Part shown: in pieces, positions 1 to 8,977 of the stretch | Position numbering within the stretch: the stretch's first letter is position 1 | Layout: every line of letters starts with the position of its first letter | NCBI GenBank assembly: GCA_947173955.1 | Contig: CAMWHE010000021.1 | Coordinates: 1-37,171 of the forward strand | Reading direction: 5' to 3' | Source of the DNA: an uncultured Bacteroidales bacterium | GTDB lineage: Bacteria > Bacteroidota > Bacteroidia > Bacteroidales > Muribaculaceae | DNA: 37,171 bases | Program-made: the position numbers and the translations under genes | The notes under the pieces: generated by a model | Seen by the model: the letters and a program-made list of their open reading frames with translations, nothing else | What the model was told of the DNA's origin: nothing | Database searches by the model: none

Positions 1-1770
1 CATCTTGGCAATCATGATACGGGGCTGACGACCTTCTTTCTTTGCAAACTCCTCGCACATTTTCTGTGCTTTAACGAAGTCTGGATCTTGTTTTGTTTCG
101 CTTGAATACACGCCTGAAATTGTTCGGATTACTGCTTTATATCGGCCGACAACTGCTTCGCAGGCATCGGAAATTTCGCCGAGTGTGGCACGCAGGCCTG
201 CAGCTTTGACTGCAAGGTCGAGAAGATTGCCTTCACCTGTACGTACGCACTCTGTGATAGCCTCAAGTGCTTTCTTGACGGCAGTCTCGTCTCTGTGAGC
301 CTTGACATCATGGAGGCGTTCGATCTGCTCTTTACGAACCTCAGTGTTATCAATTTCAAGAATGTCGATTGGATCTTCATGATCAAGACGATACTTGTTG
401 ATACCCACGATAGTCTGACGACCGGAGTCGATGCGGGCCTGTGTTCGGGCCGCTGCTTCTTCGATTCGGAGTTTGGGAAGACCTGTTTCGATAGCTTTAG
501 CCATACCGCCGAGTTTCTCGATTTCCTGGATATGTTCCCATGCGCGATGAGCGATTTCGTTAGTCAAAGATTCTACATAATAAGAACCTGCCCACGGGTC
601 GATTTCCTTTGTAATGTAGGTTTCTTCCTGAATATAGATCTGAGTGTTACGTGCGATACGAGCGGAGAAGTCGGTCGGTAGTGCGATCGCTTCGTCAAGA
701 GCGTTGGTATGGAGTGATTGTGTGTGGCCTAAAGCAGCGCCCATAGCTTCTATGCATGTACGGCCGACATTGTTGAAAGGATCCTGCTCGGTCAGTGACC
801 AGCCTGAAGTCTGAGAGTGTGTACGGAGTGCAAGCGACTTCGGGTTCTTGGGATTGAACTGCTTGACTATCTTGGCCCAAAGCATACGCGCAGCACGCAT
901 CTTGGCAATTTCCATGAAGAAATTCATGCCGATAGCCCAGAAGAATGACAGACGGGGAGCGAATGCGTCGATATCCATACCTGCATTGACACCGGCACGG
1001 AGATATTCCAGACCGTCGGCAAGTGTATAAGCAAGCTCGATATCGCAGGTTGCACCGGCTTCCTGCATATGGTAACCTGAGATTGAGATAGAGTTGAATT
1101 TGGGCATATTCTGAGAAGTATACTCGAATATGTCGGCGATAATACGCATTGAGAACTCAGGAGGGTAAATATAAGTGTTACGCACCATGAATTCCTTGAG
1201 GATATCATTCTGGATGGTACCGGCCATCTCTTCAAGCTTGGCACCCTGTTCAAGTCCGGCATTGATATAGAATGCAAGTACGGGAAGCACAGCTCCGTTC
1301 ATTGTCATAGACACGGACATCTTATTCAATGGAATACCATCGAACAAAACTTTCATATCGTCGAGTGTGCAGATTGACACACCGGCTTTACCTACGTCAC
1401 CAACTACACGCTCATGGTCGGCGTCATAGCCTCGGTGTGTGGCAAGGTCAAATGCTACTGACAGACCTTTCTGACCGGAAGCGAGGTTACGGCGATAGAA
1501 TGCGTTTGATTCGGCTGCGGTAGAGAAACCGGCGTACTGACGGATTGTCCAGGGACGCATGGCGTACATGCCGCTGTACGGACCACGTAGGAAAGGAGGA
1601 AGACCTGCAACATAGTTGAGGTGTTCCATACCTTCAAGGTCATCCTTTGTATAAATAGGCTTAACCGGTATAAGCTCGGGGGTAAGCCAATCTTCGCCTT
1701 TTGCTACAGCACCCTTGGGGGCAGTGAAAGCATCGGCTGTAATATTGATAGCTTTAAAATCGGGTTTCAT
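1..1770 (-). CDS. mutB: Methylmalonyl-CoA mutase large (catalytic) subunit, 3' end cut by window
   Basis: Reading the minus strand from the ATG at 1770 gives 590 uninterrupted codons that run off the window's left edge. The product begins [15 protein letters not shown] and carries the catalytic TIM-barrel signatures of methylmalonyl-CoA mutase, for example [23 protein letters not shown], and [16 protein letters not shown]. It interconverts succinyl-CoA and (R)-methylmalonyl-CoA with adenosylcobalamin, in the cytoplasm. The fragment stops at [10 protein letters not shown], exactly where the cobalamin-binding domain begins, so the DxHxxG histidine loop lies outside the window; only the barrel and linker are visible. 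It starts 8 bp after the mutA stop, so the two subunits are almost certainly co-transcribed and probably translationally coupled. In Bacteroidales this enzyme serves propionate production from succinate. The family assignment is very secure. Confidence 0.97.
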   Translation of the reverse strand, partial: MKPDFKAINITADAFTAPKGAVAKGEDWLTPELIPVKPIYTKDDLEGMEHLNYVAGLPPFLRGPYSGMYAMRPWTIRQYAGFSTAAESNAFYRRNLASGQKGLSVAFDLATHRGYDADHERVVGDVGKAGVSICTLDDMKVLFDGIPLNKMSVSMTMNGAVLPVLAFYINAGLEQGAKLEEMAGTIQNDILKEFMVRNTYIYPPEFSMRIIADIFEYTSQNMPKFNSISISGYHMQEAGATCDIELAYTLADGLEYLRAGVNAGMDIDAFAPRLSFFWAIGMNFFMEIAKMRAARMLWAKIVKQFNPKNPKSLALRTHSQTSGWSLTEQDPFNNVGRTCIEAMGAALGHTQSLHTNALDEAIALPTDFSARIARNTQIYIQEETYITKEIDPWAGSYYVESLTNEIAHRAWEHIQEIEKLGGMAKAIETGLPKLRIEEAAARTQARIDSGRQTIVGINKYRLDHEDPIDILEIDNTEVRKEQIERLHDVKAHRDETAVKKALEAITECVRTGEGNLLDLAVKAAGLRATLGEISDACEAVVGRYKAVIRTISGVYSSETKQDPDFVKAQKMCEEFAKKEGRQPRIMIAKM

Positions 1771-1778
1771 GCTGTAGA

Positions 1779-3638
1779 TTATTTAAGAAGTGAAGCATTG
1801 AAAGCCTTGAGTGTGTCAAGGACATTGCTTCTTACGTTAATAAAGTTAGTAATTCCTTGTGCCTGAAGTTCCTCTGTGCAGGCAGGCGCGCCAGCTACAA
1901 CAAATTGACAAGTACCGTCAATCAGTTTGAATGCTTCGGGTGCAAACTCAGCGTATTCATCATCGCTTGAGCAGAGGACAACGACATCAGCTCCGGCCTC
2001 TTTAGCTGCTTTAACGCCATCGGCTACAGTTTCAAAACCGATATTGTCGATGATCTCATATCCGGCGCAACCGAAGAAGTTGGCTGAGAACTGAGCGCGC
2101 GCAAGACGCATTGCAAGATTACCGATTGTCAGCATAAATACTTTAGGACGATTGGCTGCATGTTCTGTAGCTAAGCGAAGAGCCTCGAAGTCGCTTGCCT
2201 GACGCTTGAAAGACAGCGCTTTTTCGCTATCAAATCCATTTTCTTCTGAGCAATGGCATCCGCAACTGTCTCCGGTAGTTTTTTCAATCTTGTCGGCAGC
2301 CATCTCATTGAAGTTTGGATACTGGTTGGTACCGAGAAGTATCTCTTTACGACGAGCCATGTCGGCATGACGCTTCTCGCCTGATGCATTGACCGCTTTC
2401 TGGATTTCACCGTCATTAACGGCCATGAAGAATCCGCCTTTTTCTACCACATTAAGGAAGAGTTTCCAAGCTTCTTCAGCAAGAGATACCGTAAGAGTCT
2501 CGATATAGTAAGAGCCGCCGGCGGGGTCTACTACTTTATCAAGATGACTTTCCTCCTTAAGTAGGAACTGTTGATTGCGGGCTATGCGCTCTGAGAATGC
2601 GTCGGGTACTTTATAAGGCGTATCAAAAGGTACTGTCGTAATTGAATCCACACCAGCAAGAGCAGCTGACATAGACTCGGTCTGGCTTCTGAGCAGGTTT
2701 ACGTGTGCGTCGTAAATAGTCTGATTGAATCGGGAGGTTGATGCATGAACATGCATCTTGCATGCGCAATCACATTCGGGCTGATACTGTTTTACAATCT
2801 GAGCCCAAAGCATACGTCCGGCACGGAATTTTGCAAGTTCCATGAAATAATTGCTGGAAATGCCCATATTGAATTTGATGCGCTTTGCAACGTCATCAGC
2901 TTTAAGACCGGCATCTGTCAGAGCGGTCATCCACTGCGCGCCCCATGCAAGTGCGAACCCGAGCTCCTGATAGATATAGGCGCCTGCTGCATTAAACAAT
3001 TCTGAGTCGATAGAAAGCACCTTCAGAGCGGGAACGTCAGCAACAGTGTTCAGGATCTCTTTTGCCTGATCAACAATGTCGCCGGGTACGGGAGCACCAT
3101 GACGAAGAGACTTCTTAAGTGGATTGAAGTCGATAGAACCCTTGAAATCTTCTGTGAGATTATTTTCTTTAAGGTATTCTACGAGAGCTACAGCAAGAGT
3201 CTGAGTTTTGCTGGGACAACAGTTAAAATTAATTTCTACAGCTTTGACGTCGATATCCTTGAGAAGAGTGGCAATTACTTCCGTAGATGGATCGCTAACT
3301 TTAAAGCCGAGCGAGTTTACACCTTTTGTAATTACTTCTTTAGCTATTGAATTTGCTTCTTCGGGAGTGGCAGCAATGATATCCTGGCGTGTGAGCCATT
3401 CATTGTTGTCTTTGATACCGCGGATGTAGGGATATTCGCCGGGTAGGCTTTCTGTAGTCTTCAGATCTGCAATGTCTTCAGCGCGATACATTGGCTGAAC
3501 ATTGAATCCTTCGTTTGTTCTCCAGACGAGTTTCTTTTCAAATGGTACGCCCTTGAGGTCAGCCTCAACCTTGGCACGCCATTCCTCGGTAGTTACCGCA
3601 GGAAACTGGTCGAACAATTTTTCTTTTTTTTCTGCCAT
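1779..3638 (-). CDS. mutA: Methylmalonyl-CoA mutase small subunit
   Basis: A 619-aa protein, the usual length for the small subunit of heterodimeric methylmalonyl-CoA mutase. Residues about 1-440 form a barrel-like domain homologous to MutB (for example [16 protein letters not shown] and [12 protein letters not shown]). Residues about 495-619 form a cobalamin-domain-like fold lacking the DxHxxG histidine motif, as expected for the non-catalytic subunit. Between them is a short linker with a C459-G-C-H-C463 cluster that looks metal-binding but has no known role. It is the first gene of the mutA-mutB pair, with a near-consensus Bacteroidetes promoter about 70 bp upstream (3710-3740). The ATG at 3638 is the natural start: [15 protein letters not shown] matches the usual family N-terminus as I recall it, and it leaves a short leader. 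Confidence 0.96.
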   Translation of the reverse strand: MAEKKEKLFDQFPAVTTEEWRAKVEADLKGVPFEKKLVWRTNEGFNVQPMYRAEDIADLKTTESLPGEYPYIRGIKDNNEWLTRQDIIAATPEEANSIAKEVITKGVNSLGFKVSDPSTEVIATLLKDIDVKAVEINFNCCPSKTQTLAVALVEYLKENNLTEDFKGSIDFNPLKKSLRHGAPVPGDIVDQAKEILNTVADVPALKVLSIDSELFNAAGAYIYQELGFALAWGAQWMTALTDAGLKADDVAKRIKFNMGISSNYFMELAKFRAGRMLWAQIVKQYQPECDCACKMHVHASTSRFNQTIYDAHVNLLRSQTESMSAALAGVDSITTVPFDTPYKVPDAFSERIARNQQFLLKEESHLDKVVDPAGGSYYIETLTVSLAEEAWKLFLNVVEKGGFFMAVNDGEIQKAVNASGEKRHADMARRKEILLGTNQYPNFNEMAADKIEKTTGDSCGCHCSEENGFDSEKALSFKRQASDFEALRLATEHAANRPKVFMLTIGNLAMRLARAQFSANFFGCAGYEIIDNIGFETVADGVKAAKEAGADVVVLCSSDDEYAEFAPEAFKLIDGTCQFVVAGAPACTEELQAQGITNFINVRSNVLDTLKAFNASLLK

Positions 3639-3709
3639 GTTTGGTTTATTAATAATGAGGTTTATAAGTCAGTTTAAGATATGGGATAACCATATATTTT
3701 TTCGGTTGA

Positions 3710-3740
3710 CAAAGTTAATAAAGTATTCGGTGTATGCAAA
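3710..3740 (-). promoter_or_regulatory. Predicted promoter of mutA-mutB (Bacteroidetes primary sigma type)
   Basis: On the minus strand TTTG (3740-3737) is followed by 19 bp and then TAACTTTG (3717-3710). This matches the Bacteroidetes consensus TTTG-N19-21-TAnnTTTG fully. The predicted transcription start is near 3703, giving a leader of about 65 nt before the mutA ATG. I see no cobalamin riboswitch in that short leader. Confidence 0.75.
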
Positions 3741-3789
3741 ATGATTTTTTTAATTTTTTATCAGTAAGTCTCTATGTTATAAAAGTATT

Positions 3790-3824
3790 AACCCCGATAA
3801 ACCGGAATCAGGATTATCGGGGTT
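3790..3824 (-). terminator. Intrinsic terminator of the dacB-rsmI-lipoprotein operon
   Basis: Perfect 11-bp inverted repeat: AACCCCGATAA (3790-3800) pairs with TTATCGGGGTT (3814-3824) across a 13-nt loop. It lies 10 nt past the stop of the lipoprotein gene on the minus strand. The sequence after the stem in that direction is T-rich (TAATACTTTTAT). Confidence 0.85.
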
Positions 3825-3833
3825 GTATTAATA

Positions 3834-4700
3834 TCAGTCGATCTGGATAACAAGGAAATTACTTATAGCCCAAAATCTGTCGGGATCAGTAATATTCAGT
3901 ACTTTTAATCCATTTTCCTGAGTGTCGATTGTGTAAGAGTCATCAGGCTGATTTGTAATGATTTTAGCCTTTTTAGACAGCAAAGGTAATTGAGATAACG
4001 TGCGCTTGTCAACTTTTGTAAAATAGCTTTCTTCAAAGTCGCCGGGTAATACTTTTGTCTTCCTCAGGAAGCCGGTTTCTATAAGTTTATGCTCTTTTAG
4101 CTCATTTTTATTCCCGAGAGCGTAAAAGACGATGTTTAATTCGTTTGTCAGCTGATTCTCAATATTCTCTTTTTCAACATTGACAGAATCAACCCGTTCA
4201 GTAAGTAAATTAATGTCACGGTTTAATGATTCAATCTCAATTTTCGCATCTGCTAAGGATGTCCTTAGGGACGAAATGGTCATTTCCTGCTCATCAATTT
4301 GTGATTTTAGCGTGGCAATTGCTTTTTTAAGATTGGCATTATCTGTGTTTGAAGCAGAAAGTTTCTTTTCAAGTTCTGCGAGTTTAGCACGTCGAGACTC
4401 CAGTTCGTTCTGTATGGCGGCAATGTCGCCGGTAATCTGAGCCTGATGTTCGGGGGACTCGTTTGCAAAAGCAGCGTTTGAAACGATACCTTCAACTTCC
4501 TTCAGGCGAGCCATATCCTCCCCTATCGAATTCATAATCGCAATCAGGCTATCCTGACTTGCTATGGTTTCGCGCAATTCCGACTCAAGAAGTGAGACAT
4601 TCTCGGTTAAAACTTTATTTTGGTCGTTGTGCTTTCCTTTGCAGGATGCAAGAGTGACTACAGTTAGGGCTACTAATGGAATAGCAACAGAGATTTTCAT
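3834..4700 (-). CDS. Predicted lipoprotein with long coiled coil
   Basis: A 288-aa protein with a lipoprotein signal peptide: MKIS, hydrophobic VAIPLVALTVVTLAS, then the lipobox L-A-S-C20. It is therefore expected to be exported and lipidated on Cys20. Residues about 25-190 are a heptad-rich coiled coil (LESELRETIASQDSL, KLAELEKKLSASN, EIESLNRDINLLTERVDS). After about residue 190 a globular C-terminal domain follows, ending DRFWAISNFLVIQID. The layout resembles Bacteroidales coiled-coil lipoproteins, some of which are named Cbp1-type collagen-binding proteins, but I cannot confirm that link. It is the last gene of the dacB operon, 8 bp after rsmI, directly before a terminator. The role is unknown; a cell-envelope spacer or adhesin is the simplest idea. 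Confidence 0.88.
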   Translation of the reverse strand: MKISVAIPLVALTVVTLASCKGKHNDQNKVLTENVSLLESELRETIASQDSLIAIMNSIGEDMARLKEVEGIVSNAAFANESPEHQAQITGDIAAIQNELESRRAKLAELEKKLSASNTDNANLKKAIATLKSQIDEQEMTISSLRTSLADAKIEIESLNRDINLLTERVDSVNVEKENIENQLTNELNIVFYALGNKNELKEHKLIETGFLRKTKVLPGDFEESYFTKVDKRTLSQLPLLSKKAKIITNQPDDSYTIDTQENGLKVLNITDPDRFWAISNFLVIQID

Positions 4701-4708
4701 GATGGATC

Positions 4709-5428
4709 TTATTCTTTTTTATATTTATTTCTGTGAATTCGCGGTTCGGATGTATCTTCTTTTCCTGCAACAACAATAACAATCTCTCCTTTGGGAATAC
4801 TTTGCTGAAAGTGCAGGATAAGTTCTAAAAGACTGCCGTTGACTGTTGAATTATGGAGTTTGGAAATTTCACGGGATACCGATGCCGGACGATTCTCACC
4901 GCATACTTCCGCTAGCTGTTGAAGTGTCTTGACAAGTCTGAGCGGCGATTCATATATGATAAATGTCCGTTCCTCCATAGCTAACTGCTGCATACGGGTA
5001 TTTCGTCCCTTCTTTTGTGGTAAAAATCCCTCAAATGTAAAGCGGTCGCAAGGTAATCCACTATTGACAAGCGCCGGTACAAATGCAGTTGGTCCGGGCA
5101 GTGTCTCGACTTCAATCCCTGCACGTCTGCATTCCCTTGACAGGAGAAATCCCGGATCGGAAATCCCCGGCGTACCGGCATCAGAGATCAGTGCAATCTG
5201 TTCGCCGGATTCTATGCGCCGGATTATGTCGCCAGCTGTATCGTGTTCGTTATATTTATGGTGACTGATGAGAGGCCGGTCTATTCCGAAATGTTTCAGT
5301 AGTATGCCGCTTGTACGAGTATCCTCCGCTAAAATCAAATTAGCATCTTTCAATGTTTGAATGGCCCTTGGTGACATATCAGCGAGGTTACCCACAGGAG
5401 TCGGCACGATAAATAACTTTCCAGCCAT
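4709..5428 (-). CDS. rsmI: 16S rRNA (cytidine1402-2'-O)-methyltransferase RsmI
   Basis: A 239-aa protein of the SAM-dependent tetrapyrrole-methylase fold. Seen motifs are the N-terminal FIVPTPVGNLADMSPRAI, the LILAEDTRTSG loop, the SAM-binding ALISDAGTPGISDPG and LPGPTAFVPALV segments, and FEGFLPQKKG. This set is diagnostic of RsmI, which 2'-O-methylates C1402 in the ribosomal P site together with RsmH. It is somewhat shorter than the E. coli enzyme (about 286 aa), with a reduced C-terminal tail that ends in a basic stretch (HRNKYKKE). It sits 3 bp after the preceding 265-aa gene and 8 bp before the lipoprotein gene, so it is inside a tight operon. Confidence 0.96.
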   Translation of the reverse strand: MAGKLFIVPTPVGNLADMSPRAIQTLKDANLILAEDTRTSGILLKHFGIDRPLISHHKYNEHDTAGDIIRRIESGEQIALISDAGTPGISDPGFLLSRECRRAGIEVETLPGPTAFVPALVNSGLPCDRFTFEGFLPQKKGRNTRMQQLAMEERTFIIYESPLRLVKTLQQLAEVCGENRPASVSREISKLHNSTVNGSLLELILHFQQSIPKGEIVIVVAGKEDTSEPRIHRNKYKKE

Positions 5429-5431
5429 CGG

Positions 5432-6229
5432 TCAGCTATTATAATAGTTTTTCAGTAGTTCGACAAAAGATTTGACGTCTTCGTTGTTCGGATCCCAATT
5501 CAAATCTTCATAGAGATAATCTGTGGCTTCATCAAGAGAATACATTGCGGAAAGCATGTTCAGGCATTCGACGTAAGCGATCTCACTGTTCCCGAATAAT
5601 TCTCTTCTGAAGCGGAATTTGTCGTTGAGGTTAAATATGGAAGAAACGGGCCGGCGAGAATTTGATTTAACGGATTGAGTCGTTGCAGATGGCGCGGATG
5701 CATTGATGGTCGGTTCATGGTCTGAAATAACCGGCTCTGAAACAGATACCGGAGGGATATTTCTAACCGGTTCATTTGCAACTGGTGAGTTCATTTCGTG
5801 TTGTGTCGGCGCAGAAACCTCTTTCTGCTCTGCTGGTATGTAAGCATCAGTCTCCGGAATCACCGGTATGGTATCGATATTTTCCTCAACAGCTCCTTCT
5901 ACTAGATCTTCAAACTCATCCGTCACTTCATGCCATGAAATATTATCCTCAGAGACTTCTGTAATTTCCGGTTGAGTGAAAAATGTCGTTGTTTCTTCTT
6001 TCGCAATTTCCGTCTTACATTCGGTGTGTTGTGATGTAGGTTCTGTTGCCGATTTTTCCTCAGGCTGCTCCTCTTCAAAGTCATCAATAAGGCTTAATAT
6101 TACATGAAGCTTTCTTTTTAGCATTATGATGGCATCAGACGGAGTCTCTTCTCTGTGTTTATGCAGAAGAAGCAGAAGTGCATCAGCTTCCAATATAAGT
6201 TGCGATAGTTGGTCGATAGATCTGTTCAT
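5432..6229 (-). CDS. Conserved-type hypothetical protein with disordered acidic middle
   Basis: I do not recognise a named family. The 265-aa product has three visible parts. Residues 1-52 form a helical hairpin (MNRSIDQLSQLILEADALLL, then a basic second helix). Residues about 53-188 are low complexity, rich in E, P, S, T and V, and likely disordered. Residues about 190-265 form a compact domain beginning RRPVSSIFNLNDKFRFRREL and ending EDVKSFVELLKNYYNS. The C-terminal block looks like one often seen in Bacteroidales hypothetical proteins, an impression from memory. There is no signal peptide or membrane segment, so it should be cytoplasmic. It is 27 bp after dacB and 3 bp before rsmI; that position suggests co-expression but not a function. 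Confidence 0.88.
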   Translation of the reverse strand: MNRSIDQLSQLILEADALLLLLHKHREETPSDAIIMLKRKLHVILSLIDDFEEEQPEEKSATEPTSQHTECKTEIAKEETTTFFTQPEITEVSEDNISWHEVTDEFEDLVEGAVEENIDTIPVIPETDAYIPAEQKEVSAPTQHEMNSPVANEPVRNIPPVSVSEPVISDHEPTINASAPSATTQSVKSNSRRPVSSIFNLNDKFRFRRELFGNSEIAYVECLNMLSAMYSLDEATDYLYEDLNWDPNNEDVKSFVELLKNYYNS

Positions 6230-6256
6230 AGCAATCTGAAATTTGTTTCTACAAAC

Positions 6257-7387
6257 TTACAAAAAATATTTCATAAACCATTTTTCTATGTGCTTTCTTA
6301 ATGACGATGTTGAAATAATTGAATTATTTACCATGATAGCGAATGCGTGTGTCGGCTGTCCTGTAAAGTTGATGCGATAGCCTGCGTAGGTCAATATACC
6401 ATCCATAGAACCGCTCTTAGCTATTATTTGACCCTTCAACGGCGTTGAGGCTAACAGTCGTTTTAACGTACCATCTTTACCTGCCATAGGAAATGTTGAT
6501 AGAAAGCTTTTATTGTCAGCATTTCGGGATAGGATATTGACAATAGCGCCCGGGGCAATAAGATTAGTTCTGGCTAATCCGCAAAAGTCTTTCTGGTGAA
6601 ATGACTGTTCATCAATATTTTGTGCTATTAGATACTGTCTGATTGCTTCAAGTCCGGATTGTGAATTTCCTTCGGCTGTAATGGCCCGCCCTATCGCTTC
6701 TGCATAGAGGTTGATACTTTTGTGCATTAACTCTTTGCATAAACTTATCAATTCAGGAGAATGTATTGTTGCAATTATTTGTTTTGATGAGTCACCGGTA
6801 AGGTCGTTGTGGCCTATTGATATGTCATTGAGTGATAAGTCAAAAGCAATGTCTGCAATAACTGCATCCAGTTCTGAAGCTCGAAACTCATCGTTTATCA
6901 ATATTTCGTTATTCTTATAATTAAGATGGCTCCACCCTACTCCATACTCGCTGCCGATGTCTTCAACCATCCATATCTGACATATTTCCGGACATTTGGC
7001 ATTGGTAAGAATGTTTCCGCATATATGAGAGATTGAATGTCCCTTAATAGAATCTATAAGATTCAGATGTAATGTGGGGTCTCCGGATCCTTCAATGTAA
7101 AGATTGCCGAAAATAGTGTCATTATAAGTAATACCGTCTGAATAAATACAAGTTTTAAACCGGAAATCATCATTTAATATATTTAATGCGGCAGCTACTG
7201 TCACAACCTTCATGACACTTGCTGGGACTAATAATTTATCAGAATTGTACTCAGTGACCACATTTCCCGACCGCAGGTCCGTAATCATATAACCTATTGA
7301 TGCTGTAGGCAGATCGTCTTCAATATTTGCTTTAACGCTGATGAGACCGGTTGCAAAAAGCTGGATTAGCAGAAACAATTTCTTCAT
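6257..7387 (-). CDS. dacB: D-alanyl-D-alanine carboxypeptidase/endopeptidase, peptidase S13 (PBP4 type)
   Basis: A 376-aa secreted protein. The signal peptide is MKKLFLLIQLFATGLISVKA, so it acts in the periplasm on peptidoglycan stem peptides. The three penicillin-binding motifs are visible: S57-V-M-K60 (nucleophile SxxK), S224-I-N226 (SxN) and K324-S-G326 (KTG-type, Ser in place of Thr). The family's DGSGLSRxN segment appears as DFCGLARTN near residue 267, with Cys in place of the usual Ser. It is shorter than E. coli PBP4 (477 aa), mostly through a reduced insert between SxxK and SxN. It is the first gene of the operon continuing to the 3834 lipoprotein and is divergent from the TetR gene. 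Confidence 0.93.
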   Translation of the reverse strand: MKKLFLLIQLFATGLISVKANIEDDLPTASIGYMITDLRSGNVVTEYNSDKLLVPASVMKVVTVAAALNILNDDFRFKTCIYSDGITYNDTIFGNLYIEGSGDPTLHLNLIDSIKGHSISHICGNILTNAKCPEICQIWMVEDIGSEYGVGWSHLNYKNNEILINDEFRASELDAVIADIAFDLSLNDISIGHNDLTGDSSKQIIATIHSPELISLCKELMHKSINLYAEAIGRAITAEGNSQSGLEAIRQYLIAQNIDEQSFHQKDFCGLARTNLIAPGAIVNILSRNADNKSFLSTFPMAGKDGTLKRLLASTPLKGQIIAKSGSMDGILTYAGYRINFTGQPTHAFAIMVNNSIISTSSLRKHIEKWFMKYFL

Positions 7388-7405
7388 CTGAACATAAATT
7401 TAATG

Positions 7406-7464
7406 TGAAGTTACACATTTGTATTGACTCAACTATGTAATTGGGTGAAAAATTTGTAACTTCG
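7406..7464. promoter_or_regulatory. Divergent dacB/TetR control region with mirrored TAACTTC elements
   Basis: The 106-bp gap between dacB and the TetR gene holds an inverted pair: GAAGTTAC at 7407-7414 and GTAACTTC at 7456-7463. Read outward, each is a -7-like element (TAACTTCA toward dacB, TAACTTCG toward TetR) close to TAnnTTTG. No convincing -33 box sits at the expected distance on either side. The pair could be two -7 elements, or half-sites of a regulator, but 41 bp apart is wide for one TetR dimer. Confidence 0.35.
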
Positions 7465-7493
7465 CACTTGAAAATCGACTTGTATATCTCGTC

Positions 7494-8114
7494 ATGGTAA
7501 TAAGTACAAGAGAAAAACTAATAGAAGTTGCGCGTCAGCTTTTCGTAAATAAGGGAGTTGAGAATACTACCATGAGCGATATTGCTACGGCTTCAGAGCG
7601 TGGGCGTCGTACTTTATACACCTATTTTAAAAATAAGCGGGAAATTTATGAGGCTACTATCGAACGGGATAGTGAGTTGATGGTAGAACGATTACGTCAC
7701 ATTGTCTCTGTAGCCGGATCTCCGATAGAGAAACTTGAAGGTTTTTTGCGTTACCGACTTGATGTTTTTGAGGTTAAACGCGTCCCTTCGCTGGGTAAAA
7801 ACATAAATTCATTACTGCATCTTGATTTCAATCGAATCGAAAAAGTCAGGAAGCTGGCGATAAAGAAAGAAAAACAGATATTGAAGACAATTCTGAAAGA
7901 AGGTGTGGATGAAGGAGTCTTTGATATTGAGCAGACCCGTATATTTATGCCTGTCGTCCAGTTGCTGCTTCAGAGTGTCGATCTTTCAATCGCACGTAAC
8001 AACTTTGAAGTTATAGACTTGAAGTCAGATACATATAAGGATGATATAATTAGATTTATAATCAACTCATTATTAAATAATAATACTAAAATCAACAAAA
8101 ATGAAACTACTTGA
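7494..8114 (+). CDS. TetR/AcrR-family transcriptional regulator
   Basis: A 206-aa protein with a classic TetR N-terminal DNA-binding domain: TREKLIEVARQLFVNKGVEN, TTMSDIATASERGRRTLYTY, then FKNKREIYEA (residues about 4-53). The helix-turn-helix is intact. The remaining about 150 residues form the variable ligand/dimerisation domain, whose ligand cannot be read from sequence. Its 3' end overlaps the start of fabG by 14 bp, so the two are translationally coupled. TetR proteins with fatty-acid enzyme genes often sense acyl-CoA or fatty acids, which makes control of fabG or of itself a reasonable inference but not a demonstrated one. The ATG at 7494 places the helix-turn-helix at the normal distance from the N-terminus. 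Confidence 0.93.
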   Translation: MVISTREKLIEVARQLFVNKGVENTTMSDIATASERGRRTLYTYFKNKREIYEATIERDSELMVERLRHIVSVAGSPIEKLEGFLRYRLDVFEVKRVPSLGKNINSLLHLDFNRIEKVRKLAIKKEKQILKTILKEGVDEGVFDIEQTRIFMPVVQLLLQSVDLSIARNNFEVIDLKSDTYKDDIIRFIINSLLNNNTKINKNETT

Positions 8115-8847
8115 AGGAAAGCCTGCTCTTATCACAGGCGCTGCGCGCGGTATCGGTAAAGCTCTTGCTCTTAAATTTGCTGAAGAAGGTGCAAATATAG
8201 CCTTTACAGACCTTGTAATTGATGAAAACGGTAAACAGACCGAGACTGAAATCGCAGCCTTAGGCGTTAAAGTAAAAGGTTATGCATCAAATGCCGCTGA
8301 TTTCAATCAGACAAAAGAGGTAGTTGCTGAAGTTCATAAGGATTTTGGCTCAATCGATATTCTTGTGAACAATGCAGGTATTACTAAGGATGGTCTGATG
8401 ATGCGTATGTCAGAGGCTCAGTGGGATGCCGTTATCGCCGTTAACCTTAAGAGCGCTTTCAACTTCATCAATGCGGTTCTCCCCATCATGCTCCGCCAGA
8501 AGTCCGGTTCAATCATCAATATGGCTTCTGTTGTTGGTGTACATGGTAATGCCGGTCAGTCTAACTATGCTGCTTCAAAGGCCGGCCTTATCGCACTTGC
8601 CAAGAGCATCGCACAGGAAGTCGGTTCTCGCGGTATCCGTGCCAACGCTATTGCCCCGGGCTTTATCGAAACAGCTATGACAGCAGCTTTGCCCGATGAC
8701 GTAAGAGCTGAGTGGACAAAGAAAATTCCTCTTCGTCGTGGCGGCAAAGTCGAGGATATTGCCAATGTCGCAACATTCCTTGCCAGCGATATGTCAAGCT
8801 ATGTGACCGGTCAGGTAATCCAGGTCGATGGCGGTATGAATATGTAA
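8101..8847 (+). CDS. fabG: 3-oxoacyl-[ACP] reductase, short-chain dehydrogenase family
   Basis: A 248-aa classical SDR of the exact FabG length. The NADP(H)-binding glycine motif is T12-G-A-A-R-G-I-G19, the structural motif is N90-N-A-G93, and the catalytic set is N115, S143, Y156 and K160 (YAASK). The C-terminus ends VDGGMNM, as is usual for FabG. It reduces 3-oxoacyl-ACP to (R)-3-hydroxyacyl-ACP in cytoplasmic fatty-acid elongation. It begins inside the end of the TetR gene and is followed by a terminator at 8871-8901, so this is a two-gene unit. It is not beside fabD, fabF or acpP here; another SDR substrate is possible, but the sequence is close to true FabG. Confidence 0.93.
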   Translation: MKLLEGKPALITGAARGIGKALALKFAEEGANIAFTDLVIDENGKQTETEIAALGVKVKGYASNAADFNQTKEVVAEVHKDFGSIDILVNNAGITKDGLMMRMSEAQWDAVIAVNLKSAFNFINAVLPIMLRQKSGSIINMASVVGVHGNAGQSNYAASKAGLIALAKSIAQEVGSRGIRANAIAPGFIETAMTAALPDDVRAEWTKKIPLRRGGKVEDIANVATFLASDMSSYVTGQVIQVDGGMNM

Positions 8848-8870
8848 TATTACATACATAATAATTCAAA

Positions 8871-8901
8871 AAAGGGAGTCGGATGTTTATCGGCTCCCTT
8901 T
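8871..8901 (+). terminator. Intrinsic terminator after fabG
   Basis: AAAGGGAGTCG (8871-8881) pairs with CGGCTCCCTTT (8891-8901), with one T-G wobble and a 9-nt loop. It lies 23 nt past the fabG stop. A-rich sequence precedes and T-rich sequence ends the stem, so it fits an intrinsic terminator. Confidence 0.8.
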
Positions 8902-8921
8902 ACTGTGATGGAACGGTAATA

Positions 8922-8953
8922 TTTGCCGTATTGGATAAATTTGATTAGTTTTG
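8922..8953 (+). promoter_or_regulatory. Predicted promoter of the DUF4290-rimM operon
   Basis: TTTG at 8922-8925, a 20-bp spacer and TAGTTTTG at 8946-8953 match the Bacteroidetes primary-sigma consensus. The predicted start is near 8959, about 19 nt before the ATG at 8978. It directly follows the fabG terminator, which supports a separate transcription unit. Confidence 0.7.
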
Positions 8954-8977
8954 CATAAAATTAATGCATAAGTAGCT

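Noticed and set aside
3639..3709. Cobalamin riboswitch before mutA
   Set aside because: The leader from the predicted start is only about 65 nt and lacks a B12-box or folded core.
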